DNA of 64,000 bases from positions 6,758,001 through 6,822,000 of the forward strand of contig CM048572.1 of NCBI GenBank assembly GCA_026413225.1, in the 5' to 3' direction. Position 1 is the first letter of the stretch, and every line of letters begins with the position of its first letter. Positions 48,801-63,285 of this stretch are shown piece after piece. This DNA comes from Otis tarda (taxonomy: Eukaryota; Chordata; Aves; Otidiformes; Otididae). A program made the position numbers and the translations under genes. Below the pieces are notes generated by a model. The model did no database searches. It saw only the letters and a list, made by a program, of their open reading frames with translations, and was not told the DNA's origin.

Positions 48801-51800
48801 AGGGAGGTTTATGGCTCACTTTGACAGCTACCAGTCTATTTTGCTCAGGTCTATTAAACTCGATCTGTTTTAAAATAATTTTCTTATAATTCCTCTCCCA
48901 TTGCTGTGTAAGATCTACAAGTAATGATGCTTTTACAAGTAAAGCATATATATCCGCCAGCATCTTGGCTCCTCTGTCATCTAGACATGTTCAGAGTAGG
49001 ATTGAATATCTCTTTGATTAATGCTAATGCTTGATCACTGTACTAATACCCTCATGACTGGTAGTAAGCTATCACATAGGAGAAAGCGTTGTATGAAACA
49101 TTTAGAGAATGCCAGGAGAAGATGATCTAACAGGACTCTTAACATTTTAATTTTTATAATTTATTGTAGCTAATTTATGTGCAACTTGAATGCTACGGTA
49201 TAGAGTTAACATTATTTGAAAAGTCAGAAATCACTCTGCTATTAAGAGACAGATGCACATATATAAAGTCACACATATACTGAAATTCTTAAATAGCCTC
49301 CAGACATTTACAAGTCTAGCAATTGCATGTAGCTTCAGAAAAGGTCTGTCTTTGCTGAAAGTATCACCATCAGCTCCCATTCACAAATAGTTTGGACATG
49401 ATATAATAGCGACGCTGCTTCAAACCAGGCAGCCCCCAGATCTCACAGATGTGCTGTGTAACTGGCTGCCACCCAAGCAGCCATATACTCCAGCCAGAGC
49501 AGTGCAAAGAGATTTCACCCAGAAAGTCAGACCCGCTCCCCCCTAGGACTGCAGAAAGCAGAGTATGAGCTGTGTTTGTCAGCACTGACCTGCATCTTTT
49601 CATCAGCAACAAACATCATCCACAAGTAACACCAGCTGAGGGCTCCTCCGAGACAGCACTATGTTTCCTTTTGTGCTTGGGGAAAAAGGAATACACAAAA
49701 GAACGATGGGAATAAATTCCACCTGCTGTTTCAGGACACGTTCAAGAGCTAATTAAGGCTCTTCTGGTCACAAGCCCACTATACAAGGAGGCAAAACAGG
49801 AGGAGCAGAGGGTCTGCATAAGGTTTTCATCACATTAGGCAGCTCAAAGTGTTGCTATTTAGATCCTGACCCACCTGGATGATGTCTCTGAAGCTTAGAA
49901 ATACTGTAAAAATAGCAATCTCACACATATTTCACTGAGAAGTTCTTGCCTCCTCCCTTCTTTTCAGTAAGGGCTTCACATTTGGTGTTGTGGGAACCAG
50001 GATGGTGTCTGGATCTTTTGCAATCTCTGCTGTGACTTTTCCTTCCTCCTTTCCTGCAGTTCAGAAATGCTAGTCTGCAAATACTCATTGGAGTCTCCTG
50101 GAAGCTGAGTAGCTATCTTCTCTATTTAGCTGTAAAGGGGGGCTAGTAACATGATTGACTATTGCAGCATTGAGGCAAAGGTGAAGAAATTGATTTGAGA
50201 AGCATTCAAATATGATGGTGATACCACCACAGAAATGTACATAAGTAAATTAACTTTCATATTCTGGCAGCATTTGAATAATGTGCAGTACAAAACATCT
50301 GGAAATGCATATTAAAAGGGGGTATAAAAATCCTGAATAGCCAGTGAGCATCCAGTGGATGAAGCAGTACAGGATAACATAATTATGATTTAACCAAATC
50401 AAGCGCAGGAAGAAAAGAAAAAAAAAAAAAGGCTGCATTAAAGTTATAACATTAGTTCTTGACTATCCTAGTTTTTGAGTGCTTGAATTAACAATTTCAA
50501 CATATTTTGTGAAATGTAATATAAACAAGTTCTCTGCATACCAAAACAACTTCAACGGAAGTGCATGTAGGTATTACTAGACAGTGTACAGTATCCCTGA
50601 CATTTTTCTCTAAGTTGCATTATAACAGGGTCTTGCGCATAAGAGAAAGTAGAGGTGCACGTGAAAGACAAACAGGCAGCCATTTCTTGTACCAGCTGTG
50701 ACACTGAGGAACACTTTGGACCTCAGCTCTGCTTCAAAGCTCCTGTCAAGCAGCTTTCCAGCTTTTCACACCTTCCCTGATAAACGCAGTCAGAGAAAAT
50801 GCCAGTAGGAAAACTTGATACTACGTGAAACTAAACTGGTTTCCCATTCCGTCATAGCTTCCAAACCAAGTACCTCCCTGCTGAAAGATTTGTATACCTG
50901 TGACCCATTCCTGTGTTTCCCTGAAAAGTGAGCAAAGACAGGAGCAGACAGTTTAGACACAAAAATGAGTTGATTACAACAGTTTAAGCTAAGCTTAACC
51001 TCTGGATTTGAGCCTTGTACTCTGCAGCTGAGTGACAACCAGACTAGACACGCTCTCACACATAAAAACTGGGAAACATTTTTGCAAGGTCCTGGGAAAC
51101 GAAATATCAGAGCTGTAAATGGAGTCTTCTCAGATCTTCCCCAATACGGAGCTAACATCCCCAGTGAGCAAACAGTTGAAACTGTCTGCACAAAGACTGT
51201 CAAACTACGCTTTGGGATGTAGCTCTCCAAACAGATCCCACAAGCTGTTGAAATGGCCCTGCCTTTTGCTATGGTCATGTAAAAATGAAGTCACAATTAC
51301 AGAAATTTAATTCTCACTCATTCTTCCTGCTCTATGTATTCATGAAGACGGCCATTGACACCTGGACAGCCCTTTTCACACAAGCAGCTCAGCAGGTAAT
51401 GAAAATGGTGACCAAAGTTATCACTTGCTGATGGGCACACGGCAGCACTGGCAAATAACTCTTTCCTGGCTCTGGCAGAAAAAGCACCTCCCTGGTGCAA
51501 TGTCCCTTCTCCTGCCATCCCGAGGCAGAGCTGGGGACAAACACACCGCTGCAGGGACTGTAATGTGCTTTCACACACGGAGCAGCTCAGCCTGGGCCGG
51601 GGCTGAAGCACTTTGATGGGAAAGAGGAATTTTTTACTTAATTTTCACTTACTGTGGGATATGCAAATGAGAACTCATCAGTGCTGCAGTGGAGGCAAAA
51701 GTACAGATTGGCTCTGAAGAGCATCTTTGTAAAAAGACCATCATGGAGTATTTACTCCTTTTCACTTTTATTTCCATATCAAAATATATGTATATCACAA

Positions 51801-54800
51801 GTAAATATTGTTTAATAAGAGTTAAATTACCAAGATCAAAGTCTGTTTTGTCTGTGTGAGTTCTTTCAGCCCTATATCTTCATCATGCATTACTCTGCAG
51901 GTCAAATTAGAATCTCAGCAATATTCATGGTACCCCACTGTCTTAATGAGTTTAAACAGGTGAATCTAGTGAACTTGGATTTGTATAAATGAATCCGCAA
52001 GTTTGCTGATTCTCCATTGTTTTGGTTCCTTCAGGCTAACAGAAGTAAAAATCAGTAAAAACTTATTTTTGGCACCATAGGCAGTGGATCTCACTGAATA
52101 CAGAAAAACAGTGGATCGACTGAAACAGTTCCATTATTACATGGTCATTTTGAATGCTGAACTTCACTTTAAGCCAAAGAACATGCTAAAGAAAATAAAG
52201 CTTGAATATATTGTTCCCACATTTGCAAACCACTAACATAAGAATATTTTTGAGCATCCTAAATATTCACCATTTTTGGCTATAACTTTATCTCAGTCAC
52301 CATCTCCAATGCCAAGTTTATTTTTAAAGAGCAGTCTAGTTCCTGCTCCTTCAGGTTTATGCAGACAGCTGTTTTGTTTTGCTCTTCCCATGCTATGAAA
52401 AATCTGTCATTCAGTATTTAATTCTAGCACCTAACTGGCTCTCTTGAGACAACAGGGGAGCCTCCAACAAATATGAACCCATCAAGATCCTCAAGTAGGA
52501 TAAAAAACCCCAAAGTGAAGGCTAAAGCAAAACAGCAGGTCAGGAAGCTCAAAGGCTTGTAGCGTTGATTTTTTTGGCACAAAAACCATCGGGTTAGTCC
52601 AGTCCATACTCTGATTTAAATGGAATTATCCTGAGGTAAAAATAAAGGAATGCAGTGGTGAATCAAGCTCATTGTCTAGATTTAGTACAAAGCTGAGACG
52701 GAGGCACTGGGCTGTGTGTGATGCAAGGTGTAAATGAACAACACACATGAGCAAGGCTTGATCTGTTCCTTATGGCGCTTGCTGCACTGTACGTCAGGTA
52801 TTTGTCTGCACGGCTCCTTAGGCCACGCAAGACGCATCTGTTTTGTAATAAAAAGATTTGGCTGCTACATCAACATCTTAAAAAACAATTGGAGACAAAT
52901 GGTACAATAAGACTCCACCATGTCTCTCTCAAAATTTGGAAGAAGTTATTTTTAATTGGGGAGTGTTTAAGGCTGCAGGCTCGTGTTTGTCAATATGAAC
53001 TTGGGAGCTGCTGTCCTTGCTTCTGATCCTTTCATGCGGCTGCCCAACAACTGCATTTGATTGTTCACCCCTTGTGAAGGTCTAAAGGCTGAAACCCTGC
53101 TGCTGCTCCTTCCCTCCTCCTTGTTATCCAAAGCAATAGCTGCTTGCCTGCCCTGAATACCCTGCAGAAAGCAGGGGTATCACGGGCCAGTCGCACGGAC
53201 TGCAAAGCTTCAGGTGCAGAGAGGCTCTTGGGAGAACCCAGGCTGGGGAAAAGCAGAAGGTCAGCAATGCATCAAGCCCTTAACACGGCTTTCAGCAAAT
53301 ATTGCTCTACTGTGCTTTATGTCCTTCAGGAAAACCGATGGCAGGTGACTTAGCCTGACTTCAGGCTGTTTTAAACACTGCACTGTGTACATCAGGTATT
53401 GGCAGAAGCAAGGGATCATCAGACCTTCTGGGTGTCCTGAAACAGGACAGTTGCATGCTCACAGTAACAAGGTTTGTCAGTTAGACTAACATTTTTGTGA
53501 ATTGCCATGCACGCTGAACATTTTTTAAGAGGGGCTTGTGAGACAGACAGAGATAACCAGAGAAGCACTCACTGGAATATGCAGAGCTTTTGCCCAAGTG
53601 TTGCAGCGTTTGATGTTCTCTTTAAATCAACAGCCCTATTGTATGCCACTAGACAACGAGCTATGACTTCATTTGATACATACAAATTATACTGAAAATC
53701 ACAGTTATGAGGACAATCTAAACCGTTAAAAGCTCAAAGAGCATGTCATGATTGTTTTAAGCATCAACTGACCTTTTCTGAGACCAGTGAGGGAACTTCC
53801 CTGTGATGCCGGAGCTGCAGGATTGGCAGCACTGTCAGATCCGCAGGGACGGCATTACGACCTGGATGTACACAAGACTCCCGGAGAGGCCAGTCACACT
53901 TCTTGAAGCAGCTTCCTGCCTTTACAGGATACTTCTTCTGGAGATTTTCATATCTCACTGTAATCTGACTGAATTTTAAACAGCAACTTAGCTGAAAAGG
54001 GGCTTCTCACTGTGTTTCACAATACCTGGCACTGGCTGCTCCAACAGTGAGCACAAACGCCCTAAGAAAAACACCAGTTCAGCCATAATTTCCTGTCTTT
54101 CTGTTTCTGCTTTTCGGGGTTATGCATACCATTACCTAGAGCTTAGCAGTGTTGTGAAAGACACTAACCAAGTGTAATGACTTGGGGAATTCATCTCACT
54201 TTAGAGTTTCCAGAAATTTTTCTCCCCCAAGAAGTTTCTCCAGCTATTTTATAGGCACCAGAAGGAAAAATAGTTTGCTCAGACAGCAGCAGCGTGAGCT
54301 ATCTTTGGATTCACACTGTCAAATGCAGAAGGCATTTGCTGGGCAACTTTCGAAGTGTGCATGCCACAAGATTTAATCAGGGAAACTCAAGTTCATGTCC
54401 TATTTTGCAAGAGGTATATTCCACAAAAGGGCTGGGCACACCTCCAGAGAAAACCATTAACTGCTGTGGAGCAGAACTGAGAGGACAAATGCTTTAAGGC
54501 TGGAAACATCCACTGGTCCTGCTCTACTTGGTGACCACCAGCCTGCTGAGCCTAGACTGCAGCCTGTGCTTGGGCATTTGCACTGCAACGGGGCCCTGGC
54601 GCTCCTTTCAGCATCGTGTGCCTGGCAGCAACCCAGGCAAAGACCCTGGGTGAGTCTTCTAAAAACTCAAGAAGGCCCCCCATAGTTGTCAAAAATTGTA
54701 ATAAATATTCCTAGGTTTTTTGTTCTTTTGTTAGACAGATAACTTTGAATTGGAAATGTTGTTTAACTAGGAAACAGAGTAATTTGGAAAGCCCATTCTA

Positions 54801-57800
54801 TTCCATAAAGGACACTGGGGTTATAGCAGCCCAACTAGAAAAACTGCCAACCATCAAGGCAGAGAAGAAGGGACAGATTTTGTCATCTTTGCTCACCTAA
54901 GCTAGCATTTCTGTAATAATATCCGCACAGAAGCCCACAGCTATTGAATGAGAAAAAGATCAGCATTAAAATAATATTCAAATAGCACGAGAATCCCTCT
55001 TTTTGTAATAACAAAAATGAATGTCAAGGGTGATGATCATCAACACCAACCAGGAGCAAATTATGCCTCTTTTGAAAAAGAAAACATCTGCTCTGTTTTT
55101 TTCCCTGACAATCATAAAAATAGTTAGTTTTGCCTCAGGAGGCAGAAAAGGTTTCACTCCTCTAGTAACGCCTTCGTTTTTCTTCGGACCCCTTGGATCA
55201 TTTAATTGAGCTCCTTTTAAAGCTGGTATGTAGGTACACTGCATGCAGAATTAGCCAGCTGGGTCCCCTGCCAAGAGTGTGTCATTCCGTATCTGTGAGT
55301 GCCAGCGGGGTCAGGCATGACACATGGTGCAGCTCTGAAAAGCAAACAACCTTCAGGTCCTGTCCATAAAACATGGAACACGTTCGGGGCTGTATCGGGC
55401 TCTTTCAGCAGTTTCTCATGCATGACCAGAGGTGTGGATTTTATGTGCAACTCATAAAGAAAACTCTCCAATTTGCACGCCACAAGCACTAGCAGGTGAT
55501 GGCTCAGGGTAGCAGAGGAGGTGAAAAAATTTTGGCAAAGACATTAAACTGTGCCTGCATGTAAAGAATACCCGTTTCCATTTAGCGCAGGCATCAGTTG
55601 CTGTGTGATGGCTTAAGGAGCTAAGCAGCAAGTTTGAAACACGGTTGGGAATCACTGCTTCATATCCCAGCAGGACTAGCCCAGCTCCTTTTGGAGGTGA
55701 AATTTTAAGAATCTGCTTGTAAGTGCATTTTAATTTGCATGAAATGCTCTGGTAGGGTCCACCCTTTGCTTTCAGTGCTAACGTGGTGGTGTTTTGCACA
55801 GCCACCAGAAAATGAATGATGCCCTGGCCTTGCACAAAATCCTGGGTGGATTTTGCAGGAGGGTGTTTGTAAATGAGCTCCGAGCATCTCTGCAGTCACT
55901 GGAAAAGCACTTGTAGTAACAGAGCTGCATTACGCTGTGTTTCTGCCTTTGCTGGAAGTCGTCAGTGACGATAGGGTCTGCAGCAATGAGACACACTGAG
56001 ATTTCTCCAGAACTGATGAACAGGGAGGCTGTTTCCTGACCACAGTAGAGTAATTTAATTGTTATTATACCATTGCTTCCATCAAGTCACTCATACCTGA
56101 AATATCTGCATTGCCTTCAATTAATTTCCTTCCAAAATCCAGATGAGACTCATACACGTGATAAAGCACTACCTGTCTGCACACAGTGAGGAGCCATCTG
56201 GCATCATCTGCTCCAAGAGTCTCCTGTTTCCATCAGTTACCTCTGCTCTTTCCCTGGGTCAGCTGTGATGCTGCCACTGGAGAGTTATCCACTCATTTGA
56301 GGGTATATTGTCAAGTTCGCTGTTGTCAAATAAATGCTTCTTTTGATGAGGACTTTCACACTTCATGTAGGAAACAGAACATGGAAAGCACTCATAGAAA
56401 CAGTGATAAAGATATATAGTGACATTCACATCCTGGTCATCACAGACCCAACGCCAAGACGCAGACATGGATCCCAGCAGTTCTGCACTCATGGAGCGCT
56501 CACATCGCATCTCCTCACTGCCTCACAGCCAGCTCGGTAAAACACACACTGAATGCCTCTGCGTTTTCAAAGAGCCACAGGCAAAGGATAAGCAGGGAAT
56601 ATTTGATGGATGTCAGTATCCCAGGATGCCCACACTGCCTCTTACCACCACCATTTCTTTATTGTGGACATTTCACAGGCCACTGCTTTTATTTGTTGAG
56701 GCATGGGCAAGCTTGCACGTTCAAAATGTAAAGATCTGCCAGATCTGCAAAATCAGGAAGTTACTTCTTCATTTTTCTTAGTATTTGAATCACTTCATCT
56801 CACTTCTCAGCTTTTCTCCGCAAGTAGGAAAACTAGTAGCTTGCCTCTGTGCTTGCTTATGTGAGGTACGTGGAAATGCTGACAAATTCATTGATTCCAG
56901 AAACTGGAGATTTAAGGAAAACAGTCAGTACTGTAAGACTCTCAACAGTCATAAGACTTTAATGTTTTGAATGATGGAGTTTCCACCACTTCCACTGGAG
57001 ACTACTCCATAACAGGTCTCTGTATACTCATGTTGCTGTTACTCAGCAGTTTTGTATTTTCACTACAAAACCACTCCTTTCATATCATTCTTGACATCAC
57101 ATACAAAGGAAAGCCAAAATATGGAGGTTTCTCAATTCTTCATAACACTTAGGGATATGAGATTAATACATTTATGTGGTCCACTTAATGTTATCATATG
57201 ATTGTCTTCAGGAAATGAAAGGGGCCAGAGCTTTTACACATTTTTAAGCATATACCAATAATATTTTTTAAAAAAAAAACCCTCTCCAATCTTATTTAAC
57301 AAAGAAGATATTGTTTGGAAGATAGAAAATAAATTAATTTTCTACTATGACCTCATTAAAATTGGATTTAAGTTCCAACCCAAAAGAATTTTAGAACAAC
57401 ATCAGCCTCTTGCTGTTAAATCTCCATCTATTGAAACTCGTCTATTTATTAATTTCCCTGCCAGAAAGCATATTTTGACTGGCCTGCAAGCTGAGCAGAC
57501 AGTCTCTCCCCAGAAGCTCACACACGAGGGCCATTTCCTTATTCATTTCTTCTCAGCAAAGAGGGTGTTTCCAACCATATCATTTTTAATCAAAGCACTC
57601 TTGCCTCAGACACAATTGTTCATGTTGATGGACAGATGGGGATTTGATCTCGACCCAAGAAAACAAAAAAAGCAGTAAGGGCAGCGCCTCTCTTATCTGC
57701 AACGAATGAACAAGATTAGCCATAACCTGTTTTCTTCTCACCATACAACAAATCCAGTGTGTGCTCCCAGCACAGCCGTAGATTCTCATCTTGTAATTTT

Positions 57801-60800
57801 TAATACAAGACATATAGAGCCTGAGGGAACAAATTACCTCTTCTGTATTCAACATGCTTCAGTGCCTTCAGAGGACTGTGCTTGAGAAACACAGTTACTT
57901 TGCTTGGCAGGAAAAGCCTTTGAAAACAAAGCAGAGGGCTCTCTGCGATGAAAGTCAAGTTCATCCCAAAAGCGGCAAAAGCAAGCCGTTTGGGAAGTTG
58001 AACATACTTTGGAGGAAAATTGTCAAGATATGAGTTTGCTTTCTAAGTGGCACTGTGCATCAAATTGTTTTTCTGTGCAGTCGCAAAGCACAGTTGTCTT
58101 AAAAAAAAAAAAAAAGAAAAAAAGAAAACAAACAGTTTTAAATTGGCAGGACTCTGTATCCTGTGCATGAACCTTCCCGTTGGGAACCTGGAGCTGAGCA
58201 GAGAGGACGAGGGAGCCCTTCTCTACCCTCTCCCCGCTTCCGTCTGTCTGCTGTTAAAATCTCACCTCTTCAGGACAGGCACTCTTTACTTACATGAATA
58301 TGCAGGAAAATGGGATCTCAAATGCTACTGAAATAAAAATACCAGTGAGAGATGAAAAATGTGTGGCTGTCTATAAATAAGACAGAGTGGGCTCGCTGTC
58401 TGATACCCCTCTGCAGCTGTGCCAACCACGTGTGCACTAAATCATAGCAGCGTAGCCCTCCACGCTCTGAACAGTGACATGAATTTAAGAATCATGAGAT
58501 TTTAAAAGCTACAAGGTTTGAGAGATCTTGTTGATTTCATTCAGCATCAGTGGGTTTTGAGCCTATGAAAGCAATAAAAGCTAGAAACTTACTCTATCAC
58601 AAAATATAAAACACAAAAACAGAAGAAAAGATATTTTTGTGAAATCATCTGTCTTTACAAACAGTACATTTAATTTTTACTGAGGTAGGAAACAGAAGTC
58701 TTTCTTATATTGAATATTTGACAAATCGCATCAAATGTTCCGTTTGAATTTCCTTTTCTCCATGCTTTGCTACATGAAGATTTCTATAGGACTGCAAACG
58801 TCAAATACAGAAAATGTTTCTATTTCTCTGACTGAAGTACTTCACACTAACCAATCTATAATCCCTCTCCTTTTTTTTTGCACAAGTAGTCTTCATAAGA
58901 ACCTTTTTCAATAAAAATCCGATTACAAAAGTGCCAATTTTTTTGTTTTCCAGAAATGTTTTCAAATATTATATAATTCTATTTCCATTTCAAATCATCC
59001 AAATGAAAATATCAAAATATTGCTGCTTTATACTGCATTCATTCAGAACATCATTTCAGGTTTTGGCAGCTGAACATTTTTGTTTTCCACCTCTTCCTGC
59101 AGAGCAGGAGAGTTTCCAATTTCTTAACTTTCTCCTTCGCTAGAAAAGAAATATGGCTTGTAAGGAGCATGAAATGAGAAAGGAAAATGAGGAAAAAAAA
59201 GTTATATTGCTTTGCCTAGGGGATATAAATGGTGTTTATTTACATCGTTTCTTTCTTGAAAAGATGTAATTAGAACACCATTTTCAGATACGGATTCATT
59301 TTTAAAAATAGAACTGAGATCTCCCTATGCATTTAAATCCAACATTCAAGTCCAAACTACAGCCCTATTGTCTCTTAAAAACATAACCTAGTTCTAGATG
59401 CCTCTCTTCCTAAACAGTTACCCAGGTTTGGGAACAATGCAGGCTGTATTTTCTGGTTTACAAGTAATAAAGTGTAACTTCCAGAAAGGAAACCCTGGAT
59501 AAAGTACCCTGTCATCTTTCTGTACCGTGCTGGTATATTCATTTGAAGAACTAAGTATGCAAAAACATATGCAGACATAAATATAATTTTAGTGTACGTA
59601 CAATTGCATGGGTAATGACAATATTTTTGTTTGTTAGTTTGTGGGCATACTTCTCTAAGTGCATTGTTTTTCAGTCTGTTCTGAAAATCTGAATTCACAT
59701 ACAGACAAATTCTATCAAGTATCTATCTTACTAACAATTGTCATAATGACAAAGAAAAAACATACGTGAAAGTTTACATAGACAGTGCCTATTAACACAG
59801 CCTCCAAAAAAAAACCTTACAGAAATAGTATATATGCTCCCTGCAGTGAATTTGATTTTGTCTGGTCTGTAACGAAATTCCCCTGCTACTCCAGTTTTAT
59901 GATGGTGTGATGTAGTGGTAAATCAGGGCCATACTGATGATCTAAATCAGAATAACCAGCATGTTTTTCATTTCAGAAGGAAATAAAAAAAAAAGTTTGC
60001 AAGAGAAAGTTTGCCAGTTTCAGCACTTCCTGGCCGCCAAGAACATTTACTGAAAATCAATGGTCTGTCCAAAACCTAATGTGAGCAGGAATCATAGTGC
60101 AGCTGTTCAGAATCTATACTGCTTCCTAGGCACAGTTTCTAAGCCCTTTCAGTCCTTTAGAATAATAAAATTGATTAATGGTCTTGAACACTGTGAACCA
60201 AGTGTTTTGAAGTGTAACCTGCTACTTGTAATGCACTCAATATTTCTGATCTGTATTGTACAGGCCTACAGGGCCTCTGGACGTTAATGTTAAAACAGGC
60301 AACATTTGAAATGAATGAAGAGAGGCTCATGAAGTCTGACAGCAAAATCATTTTCTCCCAAACCAAGACATTATTTTCCATCAGTTCATAAAGGCAAAAA
60401 AGAAATGACTGTAAATATATATAAATACATACCATTTTCTATAAACACATTCTAAGAGAGCAAGGCGGATGCCACACAGTTTTTTCTCAGCAAAATGATC
60501 CATCTCATTCAGTTTGCCATACAGGGACCTCAACCTGTTTTGGAGAAAGAGAAAAGTGTTAGGTGTTCTCAGAAACCGTGTGCAGCAGAAAGAGGCTCAA
60601 AAGTTTCACGGAACAGCTTCTTCCACCTGGGCCTTCCGTATTCCTGCCCCTTTTTGCAGCACCAGCCACAAGCACAAACCTTGGAGCCAGTCTGATCTGT
60701 GTCAAGAGTTGGTAGACTCACCTAAATAATCAAGTCCAGTGAGGCACAGCAGATACCGGGTACCTGTAGCGTACAATCACATGGGTCACTGTGGGGCACA

Positions 60801-60889
60801 TCTTTGCTTTGCACCAAGCCCATCTTCAGCCACTACACACCTGAACCCCGGGTCCGTTCACACTGGGGCTGCAGTTGCACAACAACCTT
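45900..60889. other. Long unannotated non-coding stretch
   Basis: I see no supported gene in this 15-kb block. It is AT-leaning with short frames only (under about 165 codons). A TAAT/ATTA-dense patch lies at about 46,140-46,480 and an interrupted A tract at 58,101-58,130. Isolated splice-like motifs (for example a minus-strand acceptor-donor pair around 51,645-51,680) bound segments too short to support. Confidence 0.5.
58101..58130. repeat. A-rich (AAAAG) tract
   Basis: A 15-base A run followed by AAAAG-type units. There is no recognised element upstream, so it is annotated as a simple repeat. Confidence 0.8.
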
Positions 60890-61330
60890 GTGCCGAAAAA
60901 TTGGACTCAGGCCTAAGCTGTTATCTGGCTCCCCTTTTACCCTGACTTGTTTGTTCATGCCCTGTACCAAACTCAAGCAAACAAACTGATGAAGTTGGAC
61001 CCCACCTATTTCCAGATGTCACTAGGGCCCAGAATGTATCAAGAGGCCTTAATTGCCCTCACCAGCCTCACCTAGGACCCCCACCCACAGTCCCTGCCTA
61101 TGGCCCCAGAGCTCCATTTAAGCTCAGCCCTAGGACACCCAGTCCCTGCCTGAGCTGGAGGTGTTTGTGTCCTTCTGATCTTCAGCCCCTCCTGCTTTTG
61201 AACCTGAGTGGGCTATCTGGAAGGACCCTGGACCTGGTTCACTGCTGCCTGTGCCTGGGGCTCTCAGTGGGCCCCATTGCCAGCACCCATCACTGCCTGT
61301 TCCAGAGTCGCTCTTAGCTCCTGAGTCACC
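60890..61330 (+). mobile_element. LTR-like segment, possible avian ERV solo LTR
   Basis: About 440 bp of C-rich sequence with a style common to avian endogenous retrovirus LTRs: AGGCCTTAATTGCCCTCACC, a run of CCCACCC-type blocks, a TATA-like CCATTTAAG, then CAGTCCCTGCCTGAGCTGG and TTCACTGCTGCCTGTGCC. I recall similar wording from bird LTR families but cannot name one. The 5' TG and 3' CA ends, a polyadenylation signal and a target-site duplication were not identified, so both boundaries are approximate. The orientation is inferred from the TATA-like motif. It could instead be ordinary C-rich DNA. Confidence 0.35.
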
Positions 61331-63285
61331 TTCCCTTAGGAATCTATTGGCTTTTGCTGCTCCCCGAAAAATGGACTATTTAAGTGAAAGGTTGTTGAGG
61401 GTGGAAAAGCAGCAACAAACTACAATGGAAAGAAAGCTTGACTACTGGATTGGATCCCCACTGCTGCTGCAGCATCCCTGCTGCCTGTACTGCCCTGCCT
61501 GCTTGTTGGGTGTAATAGAAGCTCAGGAACACATTATAAGGAGCACTCAGTTAATGTTTATAGAGAGGTAATGTGCAAAAGTTCTCTTAAGAAACTTTTT
61601 TACTCTGAATTTACAGGCCTTATATGCAATATTATTTTGGGGACAGCATATTGTATTCATTAGATATTTCAAACGGTATAAACAAGGCTGTAGAAGTACT
61701 CAAATTGCTGCAAGCCAGATGGAGATCTTATCATACTACCTCCCACAATTTAGAATAACTTCTTTTTGAAAGCCCCAAGTTATTCTGCTTATAGCAGAGC
61801 AGATGAGTGAATCTCCTGGGTCAATGTGAACTGTGCCATGCGGAGCAGATATTTGCCTGTCCCCTCTCTCTAAGGATGGACACAAAGTGCAGCCTCCTGC
61901 CTGGGCATATGCTACACTAGTGCACAGTAGTGGAAGGTGCATGTAGGCTTAAACAAAACCAAAGTAAAAATTAGATCATAAGAAGTCACATTTTTGGCGC
62001 ATAAGGGAACATTTTAGTCTAATTATCTTCTTGAGCACAGAAAGAAAAGGAAACATTTTACCAGAGTCAGTTTTTAAAAGAATTATCCCAGGTAAATTGA
62101 TCTGCAGAGAGTTGCTCCCAAAACTATAAATCATATTGATTTACTTGCTTTACACTTCTAAAGGCTGGCCAAGGAGTTATCAGAAGGGTGCACAGAGCCC
62201 CCAACCCCACAGACTAAGTATGTGGCTTATTCCTGCCTCTAATATGGATTGCAAATGATCTCTCTTTTGTAATAAACAGAAAGAGAATTAATGTGTTTCT
62301 TCTCAACAAAAAAAAAAAGGGAATAGACTATTTGTGACTTCCTAGCACTACATGACAAGATCAGAGTTTCTTAAATTTCCCCGTGTATTAGCATGGCAGT
62401 TAGGAAAAATCATTTATTCTTTTAACTTGAGGTGCATCTTACAGCTTGTAATCACATGCATTCATTAAATGTAGTATAAGTTGCACTCTGGAAGCATATC
62501 TCCTTTGGTACTTTCCAGTTTTTCATTCTACCCTTTCATGTCTTTGTAAAACAAATTTAAAAGTCCAATGAATACTAATGACAGGAAAACAGCAAAATCC
62601 TCTTATGCATCTATTGTATTCTCAGTTTGTTTTAAAATATTTAACAGCCATGTTTTAGAGCAATTTTTAAAATATTATGTTAAATTTTACAATTAAAGTT
62701 TTGAGGCAGCCAGATTGACTCATCTGAACAGCGCAATTACTTTGGCAGAATTGACTCATGGTCATTCTACCTGACAGCATTCCCTTTTGTGGGAATGTAA
62801 CTCTTACTGTGAAAATGTTGTACTAAGCAAACTTTAGTTCCGCTCGTAAATCAGTTCGGTGAAAGGTTTGAAAACCTGTTTCTATGGTGTAGTTAAATTA
62901 CATTGAAAGTACAACAGAATTTGTCCCTAGTTTTTCCATCAAGTATAATGTGACTTAAAGAAAAGTTTGCTAAAACAAGAGTATCATTTGGAAAGCCAGA
63001 TGAGATTTCTTGAACGAAAGTAGATAGAATTTAGGTAAACATTCTCCAAGTTTAAAATAACACGGTGAAGCACTTGTCTTTGATTGTCAATTTTAATGTA
63101 CATAATAATGAGATTTTATTCCCACGGGGAAAAGCACATTAAAAAAAAGTAAGAGTGCTTGCATTCAAATTCCTAAAATCAAACTCCTCCTTGCAGTCAA
63201 AATCCAATGTGAACCTGGAAGAAGGATGGCTTTTGATTTATGTGTGAACTTTCCAAACACTTGCCAATTCTACAAGATAAATTAA
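61331..63285. other. Unannotated stretch between LTR-like segment and RNase H-like ORF
   Basis: The DNA is AT-rich with no readable reverse transcriptase, integrase or gag-like frame on either strand. If the flanking elements belonged to one retroelement, the intervening coding region has decayed beyond recognition or been deleted. Confidence 0.5.
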
